Below are positions 1 to 12,380 of a DNA stretch of 64,000 nt, in pieces. A program made the translations under genes and the position numbers. The notes under the pieces were generated by a model. The model made no database searches. It was not told the origin of the DNA and was given only the letters and a program-made list of their open reading frames with translations. The stretch spans positions 5,892,501 through 5,956,500 of the forward strand of contig OY987273.1 in assembly GCA_963920665.1 (NCBI GenBank). The letters run 5' to 3'. How positions within the stretch are numbered: the first letter of the stretch is position 1; every line of letters begins with the position of its first letter. This stretch comes from Straminergon stramineum (lineage: Eukaryota; Streptophyta; Bryopsida; Hypnales; Calliergonaceae).

Positions 1-114
1 AAAAATTCTAGCAAAGTGACAAAATAGTTGACAAAATTTTGTCAAATTATTAGCCGTATCTATAGGTTCCCATTAACAAAGCAATTGACAAACTTTTGTC
101 AATTTTTTGTCAAA

Positions 115-300
115 TAGGACACAATTTCCCTTGTAGTGTATCTAAAGATCCTGCCATAGTTTCATCATGAGATCTTCCAATGGTTGTATCTGAAGATCCT
201 ACTATAATTGCATCGGGAGATCTCCCAATGGTTGTATATAAAGATTCTGCCATAGTTGCATCGAGAGATCTCCCAATAGCTATATTTAGAGATCTTTCAT
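115..300. repeat. 48-bp tandem array carrying a GGGAGATCTCCC palindrome
   Basis: Copies of the motif catcgRgagatctcccaat start near 163, 211 and 259, exactly 48 bp apart, with matching spacer text (aagattctgccatag) between them. A partial unit precedes the first copy and a decayed half-site (agagatctttcat) follows the last. The core of each unit is a near-perfect palindrome centred on AGATCT. Any ORF over this array is a translation of the repeat and not a gene. Confidence 0.8.
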
Positions 301-491
301 TTGAGCCATGGTTGGAAACTTGTTTTAGTGATAGGGTGCACCTTACTCGATGATGCATGTGCATTATTGGCTTGCTTAATACACATTTGGAGATTTTTAG
401 ATATAGTTAGGATATGCAACTTATTTGTTTGCAAACATGGATGCTTATCTTTATATTCCCTTCTCAATATTGGTTGTGTAACTTCTTCCAT

Positions 492-1857
492 CATCGAGAG
501 ATCTCCCGATAGAACTCACAAAGGTAACACATTTAAGTATGAATTTCAACATGACTTGATGTTGCTTTCAAGCAATTAATAAGTTTTAAAAAATCAAGAG
601 ATGTCATAATATTTCTAGGCCATGGCAAGGGTGTTCAAGCTACGGCTCGCCTAACTTCATGTTGCCTCAATGTTATTTGCAAGTTTACCAATCATCTGGA
701 TAGCCCTCAATAGAAATTTAGTAGAAAGTGGAACACACATTATGGATTCATTATGTAAATCCTTCAATGATGCAATTATCCCGTACCTAGGTGGAACACC
801 TCTAGTGGATGAATGACAAGATTTCAATGCTCAATCTAAACCATTTAACAATGGTGATTCAGTGAAGTTGTTTGTTCCAAGATTTGGTGAAGTTGGACTA
901 AAGTCTATTGTGGAGGTTTGTCCTTAGGGCCAAAGGCTTGGTGTGGCCATTCCATTGGAGTCGTGGGTATTCATTTTGTTATGACCTCATTCAATTATTT
1001 TGGAAGCTCAAAATATCCCTATCAACTTCTACTAGAGGGATTTGAGAACATTGGTGGATGTGCTAAATTGGACAATGTTATAGAGAGCCGATGGTGTTGT
1101 GAGAACATCGAGAGATCTCCCGATGGTTATATGTCCATATATTCATCAAGAAGCTTGGTTTGGACTTGAAGTGCATTGGAAAGACTCTCTAGGTCTATTT
1201 GTTTCATTAGGCTGAATAAATTGTTAGAAGTCCAAAGATCATTTTCAAGATGGAGCACTTGTTGAGGAGGATGTAGGTGTGACAACCTTTAAGGGCTCAA
1301 GCAACTTCCAATGACTGTAACTAGAATGGTAGCTCATAGTGATGCAAATTGGAAAGAGATGTGAAGAACAAGAAGTTCTTGCTACTATATTAGCAATATG
1401 ATAATTCCAATACTACCATGGAGTTAAAGTTCTATACTTGCCTCGTCAATTAGTGGGATTTTGGAAAGAATCCTTGGAGGGTTCCATTTGTATGGAAGCA
1501 AGTTCTGTAGTGTATTTGAATTGGTTCAAGATAGTTGATACAAAATCATGTTCACTTCTTATGAAAAGTAGAGAGGTTGCTAATTGTTGGTTGCCTTATC
1601 AAATTTGAATAGGGAAAATGAGGTGAATCCTAGATTGAATACTGTATTAGTTGGATGATTACAAACATCGGGAGATCTCCCCATAATCATCTCAGTTACT
1701 ATGTACAAATAAATGCAATATGAGTGTGTTGCTACAAGAATGTTTTCTCAACATCTTTTCATACACATGATGAGCATACTCTCATTTACATTTTTTTTGT
1801 ACTCTCAATGGCATTGTGGTCTCATTTTAGATTATATTGGAAGATCTCCCAATGGAT
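492..1857. repeat. Dispersed copies of the GGGAGATCTCCC palindrome
   Basis: Further single copies of the 20-bp palindrome seen in the upstream 48-bp array lie near 492-512, 1106-1126, 1666-1685 and 1839-1857, at irregular spacing. The best copies read catcgRgagatctcccgatg, nearly fully self-complementary. The DNA between them has no convincing gene; its ORFs are short and interrupted. A weak plus-strand coding-like stretch lies at about 840-1560, but I do not recognise it. Confidence 0.6.
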
Positions 1858-2190
1858 AGTACCTGAATATAGTTTAGATTTCCGGTAAAAGTCCAAAAGT
1901 AGTTAAATATGGCATAGGAGAAATGTTTTTTTTACAAGTTCTAAGTATTTTCAATTATAGAAGTGAGGAGCATATTTGATTTGAGCTATTATTTTTCAAA
2001 TTTTTATTGAATGGTAAAAACAACATGAAACTAACACTACACTTCAACAAACTTAAATCTTAATTGCTATAGAATTTAAATGGAGACAAACAAACAAAAA
2101 GGTACAAGTTCTAAGTATTTTCAAGAGTGATTAGTCATGAATATATTTCATTTGTGTTATAACCTTCCAAATTTTTCGTTAAAACTATGA

Positions 2191-2390
2191 CTCCTAAACT
2201 CTAAACCCTAAATCCTAATTCTTGAAAATTTGGAATCAGAAGATTATGGAGTCATGGGGATATAGAATTTCTACTATTCTTTCCCAAATTTACTGCAAGG
2301 CTAAAGAAAATTTTGAGCATGTCTTGTTCTTTATCAGAAACTGTACAATGTTTAACCCTAAATCCTAAATCCTAAACCCTTGAAACCCTT
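2191..2390. repeat. Degenerate telomere-like CCCTAAA tracts
   Basis: Two short tracts at about 2191-2220 and 2351-2390 consist of variants of CTAAACCCTAAATCC. Plant telomeres are TTTAGGG repeats, so these are interstitial telomere-like sequences. Related tracts occur near 33,050-33,160, 52,640-52,670, 53,290-53,350, 57,861 and 62,962. Confidence 0.5.
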
Positions 2391-2644
2391 GTAGTAGCTT
2401 TGGATTCCTTGGAGGCGTAGTCCTTGTAGTTTTCTATTTTAAAAGATATTTTGATTTCCTATTCCATTGGTAAGAGGAAGGGAATAGACATGAATTGAGA
2501 ATAGTATTTTCTTGGATGACGATTGGAATTTGTAATACACTCCACTATTTTAATCAATATATAGAGTTTGTGTTGCCTTTAAATTATCATCAAATATAGG
2601 CAAAAATTTGTTGGCCTAAATTCATGAGAAGGCCTAGAATTTTA

Positions 2645-3070
2645 TTATAATGAGGTGAACTTTGAGGAACTAAAAAAAGAAAAGTAATTTTTTCCAAATA
2701 GAAAACAAATGTATGGAGCATTGTTATCCCTAAAGAAGGCATTAGTTTCATTAATAGCCACTATCTCTCTATTTCTTCTTTTATGATAGACAAAACCAAG
2801 TTGTGGAATCCTAGTAAACAACCTACATTGACACTGTAATGTTGAGGAATTCAAAATTCTTTTTTGTACTTGCCGCTTTCTTCATTTTGCCAAGAAATTG
2901 TCCACTTCCATGCATGTTTGGTTTAGAATACTCTTTTTTCAAAATTGTATGCAACTTTGCATGCGCGTTGTTCTTTCTATGCCCATTTTTAGCATCTTGT
3001 GAAGGCTACTTAGAACATACTTCATGGATTGCAATTGTCAATAATTTTGTAGAGAATGCGTTTAGTGTTG
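2645..3070 (-). pseudogene. Possible unrecognised coding relic
   Basis: Read on the minus strand, about 3070-2840 gives a lysine- and histidine-rich stretch with one stop. After a frame change, about 2854-2645 continues as another open stretch of 69 codons containing LGFVYHKRRNREI. The two fit end to end as one frameshifted relic. I see no diagnostic motif and cannot assign a family. The overlapping plus-strand ORF at 2839-3096 is hydrophobic and looks like a shadow. This could be chance openness in AT-rich DNA. Confidence 0.2.
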
Positions 3071-3360
3071 TGAGTATTGTGCTTCTATTCAATTGATTCC
3101 AGGGTTGATAGTTGGAGTAGATAGTAGTCCTTCACTAAAAATTGTTTGCATGATGTGTTTTGTGTTATATGTCAAATTTATTTTTCATTGAATCAATGAC
3201 TATTAAATTTTGCGTATGATTCTTTCCATTCTTCATTATTTTCCATATTTCAGTGTATAGTATTGCTACGTGAGTTCCCAAATTATTCATTGTAAAATTT
3301 GGCATGTAAAGACCATATGAAGGTGGATCAGATTCAAAATTCTGGGAATTCTGAGACCAT

Positions 3361-4045
3361 TTAGGTCAAGTCGACCTTAATTACCACATTTGAATTGTTC
3401 AATCCAAGAATACATTTCAAGTCGACTTGATCTGAAATGAAATAAATACATATTCAAGTATATTGAACTCAAGTTCATTAAACACAAATTGATGTGAAAG
3501 ACGTTTCCATATTAACACAATTCACACAACTATGACATTGAATAAATTAGATTGAGTAGACCTAATTGATGTTATCGAATTGTATGATATGTCAAGTTAT
3601 GTCATCTTTATAAGATAATTTTCTTTGTCTTGCTTACTAGAATTACACGCATTTAGAAGGTTTTAATAATAATTGCAATTGCAAGAACTACGAATCTTAT
3701 TTTAGGTCAACTCGAGCTAAATCATCAATTGCTATCAAAATGAGAACCGTTGTCTTGGATGTGAATGTTTTGGAATTGGTTGTGGATGTCTTAAATTTGT
3801 TATCCAATAATCTTTCTTTGACAAGGTTTATAGAATTTGGAAGACAATTCATATGACCTTATTTCGGTTGAATTGAGCTAAACCTTGAAGAACTTCATAT
3901 GGATTGTTTGCCATCAAATGATGGTCTCATGATGATTCTTTTAGTCCTCAACAAATCACAGGGATTGAATTTGACATGCATCTTCAAATGCTTATCCTTT
4001 GTATATTACCTACTAGGGTATATTTAGGTCGACTTAATCTAAAGT
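3361..4045. repeat. Cluster of AAGTCGACTT-type short palindromes
   Basis: Self-complementary motifs around a GTCGAC or CTCGAG core occur near 3364-3380, 3413-3436, 3700-3720 and 4022-4040. They belong to the same loose family as the palindromes in and around the 25-30 kb gene and at 54.5-55.4 kb. No gene is visible between 3.1 and 4.2 kb. Confidence 0.5.
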
Positions 4046-4207
4046 ATACTAAGTGAAAAAGATTTTGTATAGAATGATTGCCTCTATAACTTGTTTTCAT
4101 TAAGATAAACTACATTATTAGATGTCTAGATAATGTGGATTCCACAATAAACCCTATTGATAATATGGAATCATTTGACTATGAAATTGAAGTTCTTAAG
4201 GGAATAA

Positions 4208-4558
4208 ATGTTGGCATTCCATAGTATGAAGGGCTTTTGGAATTGTCTATGGAATATGGAGTGCGTGGCTCTCTACAATGAGGTAGGTGTACTTGTTGGT
4301 GAGGGTGCTTGCTACAATGTAAATTCTGACTTGGTGCTCGATGCCAACGGTCATCTTAGAGATACTCACGTAGTTGTTCATATTTCAAAAACACATTTTG
4401 AAGTGGATATGATAGAAGAGCAATTATGTTCATTGCTAGCTTGGCCTATTTATCTAGTCCACTGCCATAGAGCAAGCCTATGCGATCATGAGGCTCGAGA
4501 CAATTTCAATTGTCTACAAGCAACTCTCTTAAACCTGACATCTTTGACATCTTCTTAG
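4208..4558 (+). CDS. Transposon-associated protein fragment
   Basis: An open frame of 116 codons. It contains VALYNEVGVLVGEGACYNV and later an Ala-Trp-Pro motif (LLAWPIYLV), the kind of layout I associate with C-terminal regions of plant En/Spm-like transposon proteins. That family link is from general memory and not firm. It lies just upstream of, and on the same strand as, the DUF7869-like pseudogene, so it may belong to the same element. The start is not well defined and the true coding segment may extend upstream. Confidence 0.35.
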   Translation: MLAFHSMKGFWNCLWNMECVALYNEVGVLVGEGACYNVNSDLVLDANGHLRDTHVVVHISKTHFEVDMIEEQLCSLLAWPIYLVHCHRASLCDHEARDNFNCLQATLLNLTSLTSS

Positions 4559-4779
4559 CCATATTCAAGTAGCATTTGAAACCTGCCTCATGAGACTGCT
4601 ATCAAATCAAAGGACCTCACACTTAAGATTCCATCAATACGGTGTCTAGAAAAGTGTGTTGTAGCCTCAATTGCCTTTAGCTATTTTTAAGAGAGAAAAT
4701 TCAAGCCATTCATTAACAAATATACCAGAATTCAATGTTTAAACATAGAATTTTTATGAAGATTGATTTGCATTGGCAA

Positions 4780-7010
4780 GTTCATCATGACTAACGTGGG
4801 AGAAGGATGGTCACAATTGAAGGGGTAAATGTGTGCGTGTGGGTATGGATGCATATTTCCGATGTAGTTTGAGATGCCACTTTCTATTACTATCTAACAT
4901 ATGCAAATAATGGTCAAGAAGCAATGGAATATAGAATTTTGGATTGCTAAAGCAAAGAAAGGGCACTCAATAAGCTACTACTAGGTTGAAGTGCATCCTT
5001 TACAAGGAGGCAGATCACATGCCACATCATACCTAAACTTTCAAATCAAGGGACAAGAATGTGTCCATAATTCTCCCCCAACCTTCTAATGGAAGGGTCA
5101 AATGAAAAAATCAATAAAGCCAATGTTGCTTTCACATTGAAGGAGGTGTCAACTTCAAACTTTAGCAAGATTAGGTCCTCTAAGTTTCCAGAATTTGAGG
5201 TGAAGAAGCCAAGGGACAAGTTTGCTAGGTGTGCTACGTGAGACAAACTACAAGAACTTAGGAAGCATACTTTTGTTGGGTTTCACATTGCTTCGAAGTA
5301 GTCATAGAGGTTGGACAAACATCTTGCCATTACTAGTTCTCATTGAGAGTATTACTATACAAGCTGTTACCGCTTACATAATTCTCCACATGAATGCTTG
5401 ACAATCATGCACGACAAGATGGATCGTTCCAAACCCACTTGTCTAGTCTTTTCTCACAAGTGTACAAACCTTGATAGCCTAGTGAAGTTGCTTGTGTCTA
5501 TCATTGGCATGATTGCACATGGTCATGGAGATGTGTTCTAGGCGCATTATGGCTTGGATCTCTATCCCACAACTCCAATTGCACCACTGGATCCATGGCC
5601 AAGTTTTTATGAGATTTAGAAGAGCCACCAAAGTCTTCCTCTTGACAATTGTTTTAGGGGTTAGGGTCTACAAATTTGTTTGGTGCATTGTTGAATGAAG
5701 CTAAGATGTGCCAAGTGTTGCTTTCTCCCCACTAAAGTACTTTAGTTCCATTAATGCCATTGCCACCTATCCTTGATTTGTAGATGGACAATGCCATTGA
5801 AGACAATAGGAACAAATAAGTTTTTTGTTTCTGGTCTCTATTTGTTCTAAACAAGATCTTTAGTGAAGTGTGTATGAACTTCATGATTGTTGTTCATGCA
5901 CATGACAACATTGATGTGTTGTTTGGAAGATGGAGCATGCTATTGAAGAAAAAAACCCTCCTAATAGTTCTTGCACTTATGAAATCATTCAAGGATGTGA
6001 AATCCATTCCCACTATCCCTCACCATTTAGAAGAGGTGCCTGATTTCAAAGGTTTCATTGCAGGTGCATTTGTAGATGGTGATGACATCCTTGTGGGATA
6101 TACAAAGCCACAACAAGTGAAGTTCTATCTAGATTCAAAGGGGTGTCCAATCATGAAGTACAAATTGTTGTGTACAAATGTAGATTAGTTTGATAAAGAT
6201 GGTAGAGGCATCAAGTTGTGGAAAGAAGACGATGAATGGCGAAGTCAGTATTCATAAGGAGAACCATTGGCGAATCTACAAAAGGCAATGAGAAGTGTTG
6301 AAGACATTGTCAAAGGTATATTAGGGTTTGTAAAATACCGGGAGAAGTTGTGCAATGTAGACATCACTATGGATTGTCAAAGGCGCTATGAGCATGTTGT
6401 GCACTATTGGCCTGATGTGAAGGTAGTGCTACATGAACTACTACTTGCCTCTATTGTTTTGAAGGATAGTTTTTGGTTGACTACTCGTATTCAAGTGATT
6501 GAAGTGGATCAATTAGGTGAAAATGGAGAGGATCGTGAAGAAGTTGGAGAGGATGATGCTTGTGTCGGTCCTTTAAGTCATCATCCACAACCATCTTTTA
6601 GAGTGGTTAGGATCTCTACAAATGCTATTTCATTACAGTTTGTCTTGCAAATGGTGACAATCATTCAATTTGGATTGCAAGGGCATTGTTTAATCTACAT
6701 TCTAACCTTAAGAAACTGAATTGCGTCCTCACTCAATACTTTTGTCTAACATCAAGAGATCTAAATGTTCAAGAGTTCTACACTAGATGGGACAATGAAA
6801 GAGATCTATGTTGAAAGGTTGATGAAATTGAACCACCAATTTGGGAGAACACAAATGCTCTTATAACACCATGGAAGTCTCAAATTAGAAGGATCCCTTC
6901 TAGTGCATGATCAAGATTTCTACTACTCAAATTGAAGTCATCAACCAAAGTTTGGCTTCATACACTTCATCTTGAGAGCAAGGGTGGTTCGAAAGACCTT
7001 GACTACATTG
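4780..7010 (+). pseudogene. DUF7869-like transposon gene, decayed
   Basis: A long coding relic recoverable only by switching frames. Segments in order: a region around 5040-5240 with ANVAFTLKEVS and FPEFEVKKP; a His/Asp-rich stretch around 5400-5560 with ECLTIMHDKMD and IAHGHGDV; a conserved block at 5868-6188 containing VLFGRWSMLL, IPTIPHHLEEVPDFKGFI and PQQVKFYLDSKGCP; and 6267-6719 followed by decayed sequence to about 7010 with a WKSQIRRIP-like end. These blocks in this order match what I know of the DUF7869-type proteins that are abundant in some seedless-plant genomes and usually regarded as transposon-derived. Stops occur at 6186-6188 and elsewhere, with several frame changes in the first half. 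No intact start is visible. Function in the family is not established; a transposase-like role is a guess. Confidence 0.6.
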
Positions 7011-7059
7011 TTTTAATATGTGATAAAATCAGGATTTTTTCTCAAATACCGCAACATCG

Positions 7060-7640
7060 CGACAACTAGATGTCACACGACGTCTAGTGGAGCCCTCGAG
7101 ATGTCCAATAGAGTCAAATTTACCTTTGACTTCCAAAAAATTTATCCCCTTTTACCTAGGCCATCTAGATGCCATTTGGTGTCCATGTGGCACATAAAAG
7201 GGCGCATGTGGGTACAATGTAGAAGGGCAACTTCGGATTTGGGGTGACTGTGTCTAGGGGCAACTTCAAGAGGGAGAACACATAAGGAGGCAACCGCATC
7301 ATGGCGACTACATCTATGGGAAGGCAATCTCAAGTTGGGAAGGCAACCTCGTATGAGGGCAAGCGTGGAAGTCGCGACTACAAATTCAAAGCGATCGCAA
7401 GTGGATAGGGTTCACACGTGGTCGCTTCTTCAAAGCCGTAGTCACCTTTAGGAGACATGTCGTTGCCTTAGATAAACCTATAGTCACCTCTAGAAGACAC
7501 GCAATTGCCTTGATAGACATGGAGTCACAATTTTTGACCTGAGGTTGCTCCACACGTCCAACATCATCTACAATCCCCTTTGGTGCACCTGAGGTCGCCA
7601 CATAAGGACCTGCGGTCACCCCTCTTTAAATATCTGTACA
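7060..7640. repeat. Degenerate GGCAACT/GGCGACT minisatellite region
   Basis: A comparatively GC-rich stretch made of loosely repeated words: ggcaacttc, ggcaaccgc, ggcgactac, ggcaatctc, gcgatcgcaag, and complementary forms such as gtcacctttaggagacat and gtcacctctagaagacac. The same vocabulary recurs at about 57,950-58,160 and 62,560-62,880, where it flanks the hAT pseudogene. The ORFs here (7142-7333, 7386-7619) are translations of the repeat. Confidence 0.5.
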
Positions 7641-7674
7641 CCACCCCTAAAGTCATGGTCATTGTATATGTGGT

Positions 7675-7693
7675 CCCCCCCCCCCCCCCCCCC
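7675..7693. repeat. Poly-C run
   Basis: An uninterrupted run of about 19 C. Two similar homopolymers occur in the window: about 15 C near 23,290 and about 11 G near 35,773. Length may be unreliable in sequencing. Confidence 0.85.
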
Positions 7694-7901
7694 GCCTGCA
7701 CGTGCCTTTTGAAGTCGAGGCCCCCGTGCTTGCCTCACCTATAAATCTAGTCACTATGCAATTTTGGTACCTTCATTCTCCATTGAGGCTTTTGGTCTTG
7801 CATCCTTCATTGGTTGCATGCATTAACTTTGAATTGAATATTTACTTTCTTGCAAATTCATCCATGCTTTTGTGCACACATTCTCAACACCAACAAATCT
7901 A

Positions 7902-10378
7902 ATGGCTACTAGAGGGACCAAGGATGTGCCACTTGTTGTTCTGTACACTACATGCACCCTTGGTGAACTTAGGAAGTCTATCAAAGACAAAAAGAGGAAG
8001 CGCAAGGGCACCATTCATTGAAAGTGATGGCATGTGTTGAAGAGTAGGGACCACCTCGCTTTTAAAGGTTGGAATGAGGAAGTTGAGTCATGGACAATGC
8101 AAATCTGTGAAGAATACATTGAATGGTGTCATATTGGGAAGTTGTTTCTAGCATGGCGCCATCATCACAACCGGCATACCAACAAGGCAAACCTAAAATA
8201 TTGTGAAAGTCTAATTTTCGTTCAAAGATGTGTGGAATTGTAGCAAGTCCTCTACAAAACCCCTTTTGTAGAGAGGAATAAAGTCCCTCTCTTCATTGCC
8301 AAAGGAGCAAATGTAGAGTTAGCCTTGAGCAAAGAAGTTGATTGGTCCATGATCAAGGAAAGTCTTTATGTACAACGTCCAAACATTAGGGTAATACCAA
8401 AAGGTGTATTGAAATTTCGAGAGGGGGGACTTGGACCTATTCGAAGTAATCCACAAAACAAAGAAACTATTGAAGTTGACATAGAGGACTTAGAAGAAGA
8501 CAACGATTTTGATGGTACACAAGCCCCAAGGATAATACAAGGGAAAGAGAAAACTATTACTTATGGAAGTTCAAGTTCCATATATTGAAAGAGGGTCATC
8601 ATCATGAGGACGGATAATAAGACATCCCATGAAGGTTCGATGCTCGACCACTTGAACTAGACTTGCATCAGCCTCAATGACAATTTCAACTCCTCCATTT
8701 CCACTGTAGAATGCAACGTCTTCTACTTCAACCCAAACAATGACGCACTTGTAGAAAGAGGTGTCCACATTTCCATTCCTCCATCTCAAGTGGATTAGAT
8801 CAATAATTCTATGACTTTGGCAAAGGTTCTCAACCTCTTAAGCCTAAAGATGCCATGATTTCTTTACTGCAATCAAATGTGAAGAAACTACAATTTGATT
8901 TGGAACACAAGAATGTACTCATTTCACAACAATCTAAAGAACTGCAATGCCTTTGAGAAAAAAAGTGTGAGACGTTTACTTTGCTAGACATGGACGGCGA
9001 CTTTGTTGAGTATGATCCACATCATTTAGACAAGGTGGTAGGAGACATGACTAGCGATCTCATCCATCATTCTCCTTTTTCTAAGCATATAAAGCATTTT
9101 GTAGTGATTCCAACTTCAATTCTTCCTACCATCACAAAGATTGCTACCATTGACATGAATGATGTCCAAGGGTCTCAAGATTCACTTTCATTTCCTACAA
9201 TTCTACTTCCTATTATGTTAGCAAAGGAAATGGGCCTTCAAGAAGTAAACAATACGCTTCGAGCATGTTTGGCCAAACTAGCAACCACACACTATTATTG
9301 GAAGGTGGCATGCATTCTCTCCATGGATAGATCACAACAAGTTGCCTAAGAGTTGGACAAAGTTTCAAAGAACTTTGTTGCAAATGCCCCTAAGTGTGAG
9401 AATGGACTCACTTTGTGGACATTCTTGGAGGACATGTTTCCCAACAACATCCCTATGCTAAACATGCTTGAGAAGGATCTAATCGATTGGACAAATATTG
9501 GTTGGGACAACAAAAATCAAATGTCTTGCCACATCAAAGAGAAGCAATGACAACTACTATAGCTAAAGCCTAAAGCTTTTGTCTTGGACCATACAAAATG
9601 TCCCATATGTCTCGAACAATTCAGACCCAAAAGAGGGTGGGCACTTGGATTCTATGCACATGTGTACCATCCACAACATCCACAATGTCTTATTAGACGA
9701 TGTTGTGTGATTTGTTCAGCACCATTTCATGATCGTCTATGTGCCATGTTCAACTTGATGACATACATGCCACCTTTTGGGGAACACAATGAAGACACAA
9801 CATTAAAGACGAGATTCTTGGATCGAGACTTACTTTGGAGCTGGCAAGAAGGGCAACATGATAAAAAAAACGGGACCTGCTAGCTCCCAATTGAATTGGG
9901 AAACTAACCTAGTAGAAAATGTTTGAGTTGCACCTAGGCTCATGGGAACAGGCCTACATAATGAAGGGAAGGGGGCATTTTTTTCCAATGCCTTGGAGGA
10001 TATTTTGATAAGAGCTTCGAAGCCTTCAAGTGGGACCCTCATCTAGAACACCATTGTTGGAATTTAGAAGGATGGAGGGTGGCCGACCAAGATGAAAATG
10101 CCTCTCTAGAAGATTTACCTACTATGGCATACCTTGACTCTACGTACGGGCCTTATTACCAAAGCCAAGCACTTGACTACTTGTTGGAACAACACTCTCT
10201 GCAAACAATAAGGACCCTCCAAGCTTTCAACGACTCCAACATTTTGGAATCCATTTTGAATGCGGATGGACCAACTTCTTGCACTCATGCCAAGCACAAG
10301 CTTGGGGTTGGAGAGTCATCCACCTATGACCATGGCAAGCCAAGTGGTGCTGAGAATGACCCAAATGTTATCAACTAA
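7902..10378 (+). pseudogene. Large unrecognised protein with RING-like cysteine cluster, decayed
   Basis: The relic starts at ATG 7902 (MATRGTKDVPLVVLY...) with a basic KDKKRKRKG segment. Frame 0 runs to about 8820 with a few stops (near 8019, 8241 and 8588) and includes VELALSKEVDWSMIKESLYV and an acidic IEVDIEDLEEDND tract. It then shifts to a second frame from about 8822 to the final stop near 10,378, with stops near 8957, 9347, 9548, 9560 and 9881. That frame carries a coiled-coil-like segment (NVKKLQFDLEHK) and a cysteine/histidine cluster at 9596-9750: CPIC, then HVYH, CLIRRCC and CVIC, spaced like a RING-type zinc finger. A Trp-rich tail follows (FEAFKWDPHLEHHCWNLEGW). I do not recognise the whole protein. 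It follows the DUF7869-like relic on the same strand and may belong to the same kind of element. About ten lesions make it a pseudogene. Confidence 0.5.
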
Positions 10379-12380
10379 ACTTTAGGATAAGTTATTGACT
10401 TCAACACCACTTCTCATAATAGTACATGTATAGTGAGGCTCATAGTACAAGGTCATATTTATATCCATACTTGCATTGTGGAGTACTATTGACTATTGAG
10501 TATTTGGTTGTTACTATTTAGATTCCACCTAAAGGACTTTGTGTTATGGTTATTTACAGCTATTTTATATTGTTGTCATTTATAACATATACTACTTTCA
10601 AGTCTTCAACTTCTTATGAGAAGATGTGATTGTTTGCCAAAGAAATGGGTGTTATGATTCTCATAAAATAAATATTCAATCATTCGTAATGTTTTAAAAG
10701 AAGAGTCTTCTTATAATGATATCTTTCAACAAAATATTCTTTGATTCTACACCAATTACCAAACTAATGTGTATTCCTATTTTAGGAAACAAAATCTTCT
10801 TGTATTTATATGCTTTAAAAGAAAATATTTTTTGATCCAGAGGTTGATGAGCGAGTGCTTTTATTCTTGTAAATAATATATTCAAGTGCAATAATGGGAA
10901 AAATTGGATGTTAAGAACTTACAATTTTTTTCCAAAAATAGATTTCATAACTCTTATAAAAACAATATCAAGTCTTCACATTAGAATAAAATGGGTATTC
11001 TTATTTTTATATTCTTAGAAAGAAATATTCTCTCATCTTCAACCAATTGAACTAATGTTTTTATTCTTCTTAAAAAATTATTCACTTGTAAGAATGGAAA
11101 AATATGAGTATTATGATGATTTTAACAAATAAGATTGAAATCTATTAATGTAGGAAAAAAGGTGAGACTAATCTTTAAAAAAAGTCTAAATCTTCATATA
11201 GGAATAAAATGGGTATACTTTTTGTTATACTATCAAGAAGCAATTTTCTTAGATCCTATAACCAATAAAAAGGTGTTCGTTATTTCATAAATTCCATGTA
11301 GAAATTACTTTGGGAGTGAGGCTTGTAAAGAAAATATAGAATTGGTAAAGGGCCATTGTTTTTATTATTATGACAAGAAAAGGTTAGCAATAATGAAAAA
11401 AATGGGTATTCTCTTTCTTCCAAACTAAAGAATGATTCAACACTAAAACTAAAACCAAAAAGTATAACAAGTGTTCTTCTTGTCATTAATAAAAAGATTA
11501 AAATGTAACAATAGAAGGGAAAGATGTTTTTAATCTTATTCATAAGGAAATACTCAACTATAATAGAAAAGAAAAATTCATACTCTTACTCTTACAAACA
11601 AAGGTTTCATCAATACTAAATTATTCTTATAAAATAAAGATTCAATCATGTTAAAAATGGATAGGGCTTGGTTTTTTTTATGTAAAAGGTACATTCTACA
11701 ATATTAAAAACAAAAGGGTACTCGTACTCATGTAAAATTCACTCTCAACTCTCAAGTCTCAATGGATCAACAATAATAACAAAAGTGGATGTTTTTAACT
11801 TCTTATTCTTGGAAAAATAAAGATTCTATAAGAATATTTATTAGGATTTTTACAAAATTACTATTTGATGATTACTATAAAATAACTTATTTTATTTTCA
11901 TATTGAAAAATGTCGATGATGATAAAATGAAATTAGATACTATTGTTTCTTCTAAATACATTCTATCACAATTCTTGTTTACCACTTTAAAATATAAAAC
12001 AAATTTCAAACTTTTTACATCTGTAGGGTAGGAAAGAGTCATACAATCACATTGAACAACTGAATAAGGCTTCACATGGACATTCAAATGAGTAGAATCC
12101 CCTTCTTCAGGTCTTTCTTGAAGTGCTCAACTATCATGGAAATTATTAACATCCTTATGGGAAATTTAGGCACAATGGAATGTCAAGTTATTGTATTTTA
12201 TGCTTACTTGAAGCAAGTGACATCAACAAAGGGTCAACCAAAAAAAAATCCCTTTAGATCCTATGTTACTATTTACTATTTAGAGTATTTTCTACTTCTA
12301 GTGTTGACAAAATCTCTTACTTTGGGCTCAGGTCCCAAGCTTGCAATTTTCTCATGAATAGCAACTCTACTTTGGGTTCA
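10379..12380. other. AT-rich intergenic stretch, no gene seen
   Basis: About 2 kb of very AT-rich DNA with many A/T homopolymers. The ORFs here (10694-10891, 11280-11543, 11789-12031, 11887-12087, 12076-12357) are short, lysine/isoleucine/phenylalanine-rich and overlap on both strands, as expected for chance ORFs. I see no repeat or RNA gene. Confidence 0.6.

Noticed and set aside
115..300. CRISPR-like short direct repeats
   Set aside because: The 48-bp units are contiguous and the spacers are also repeated.
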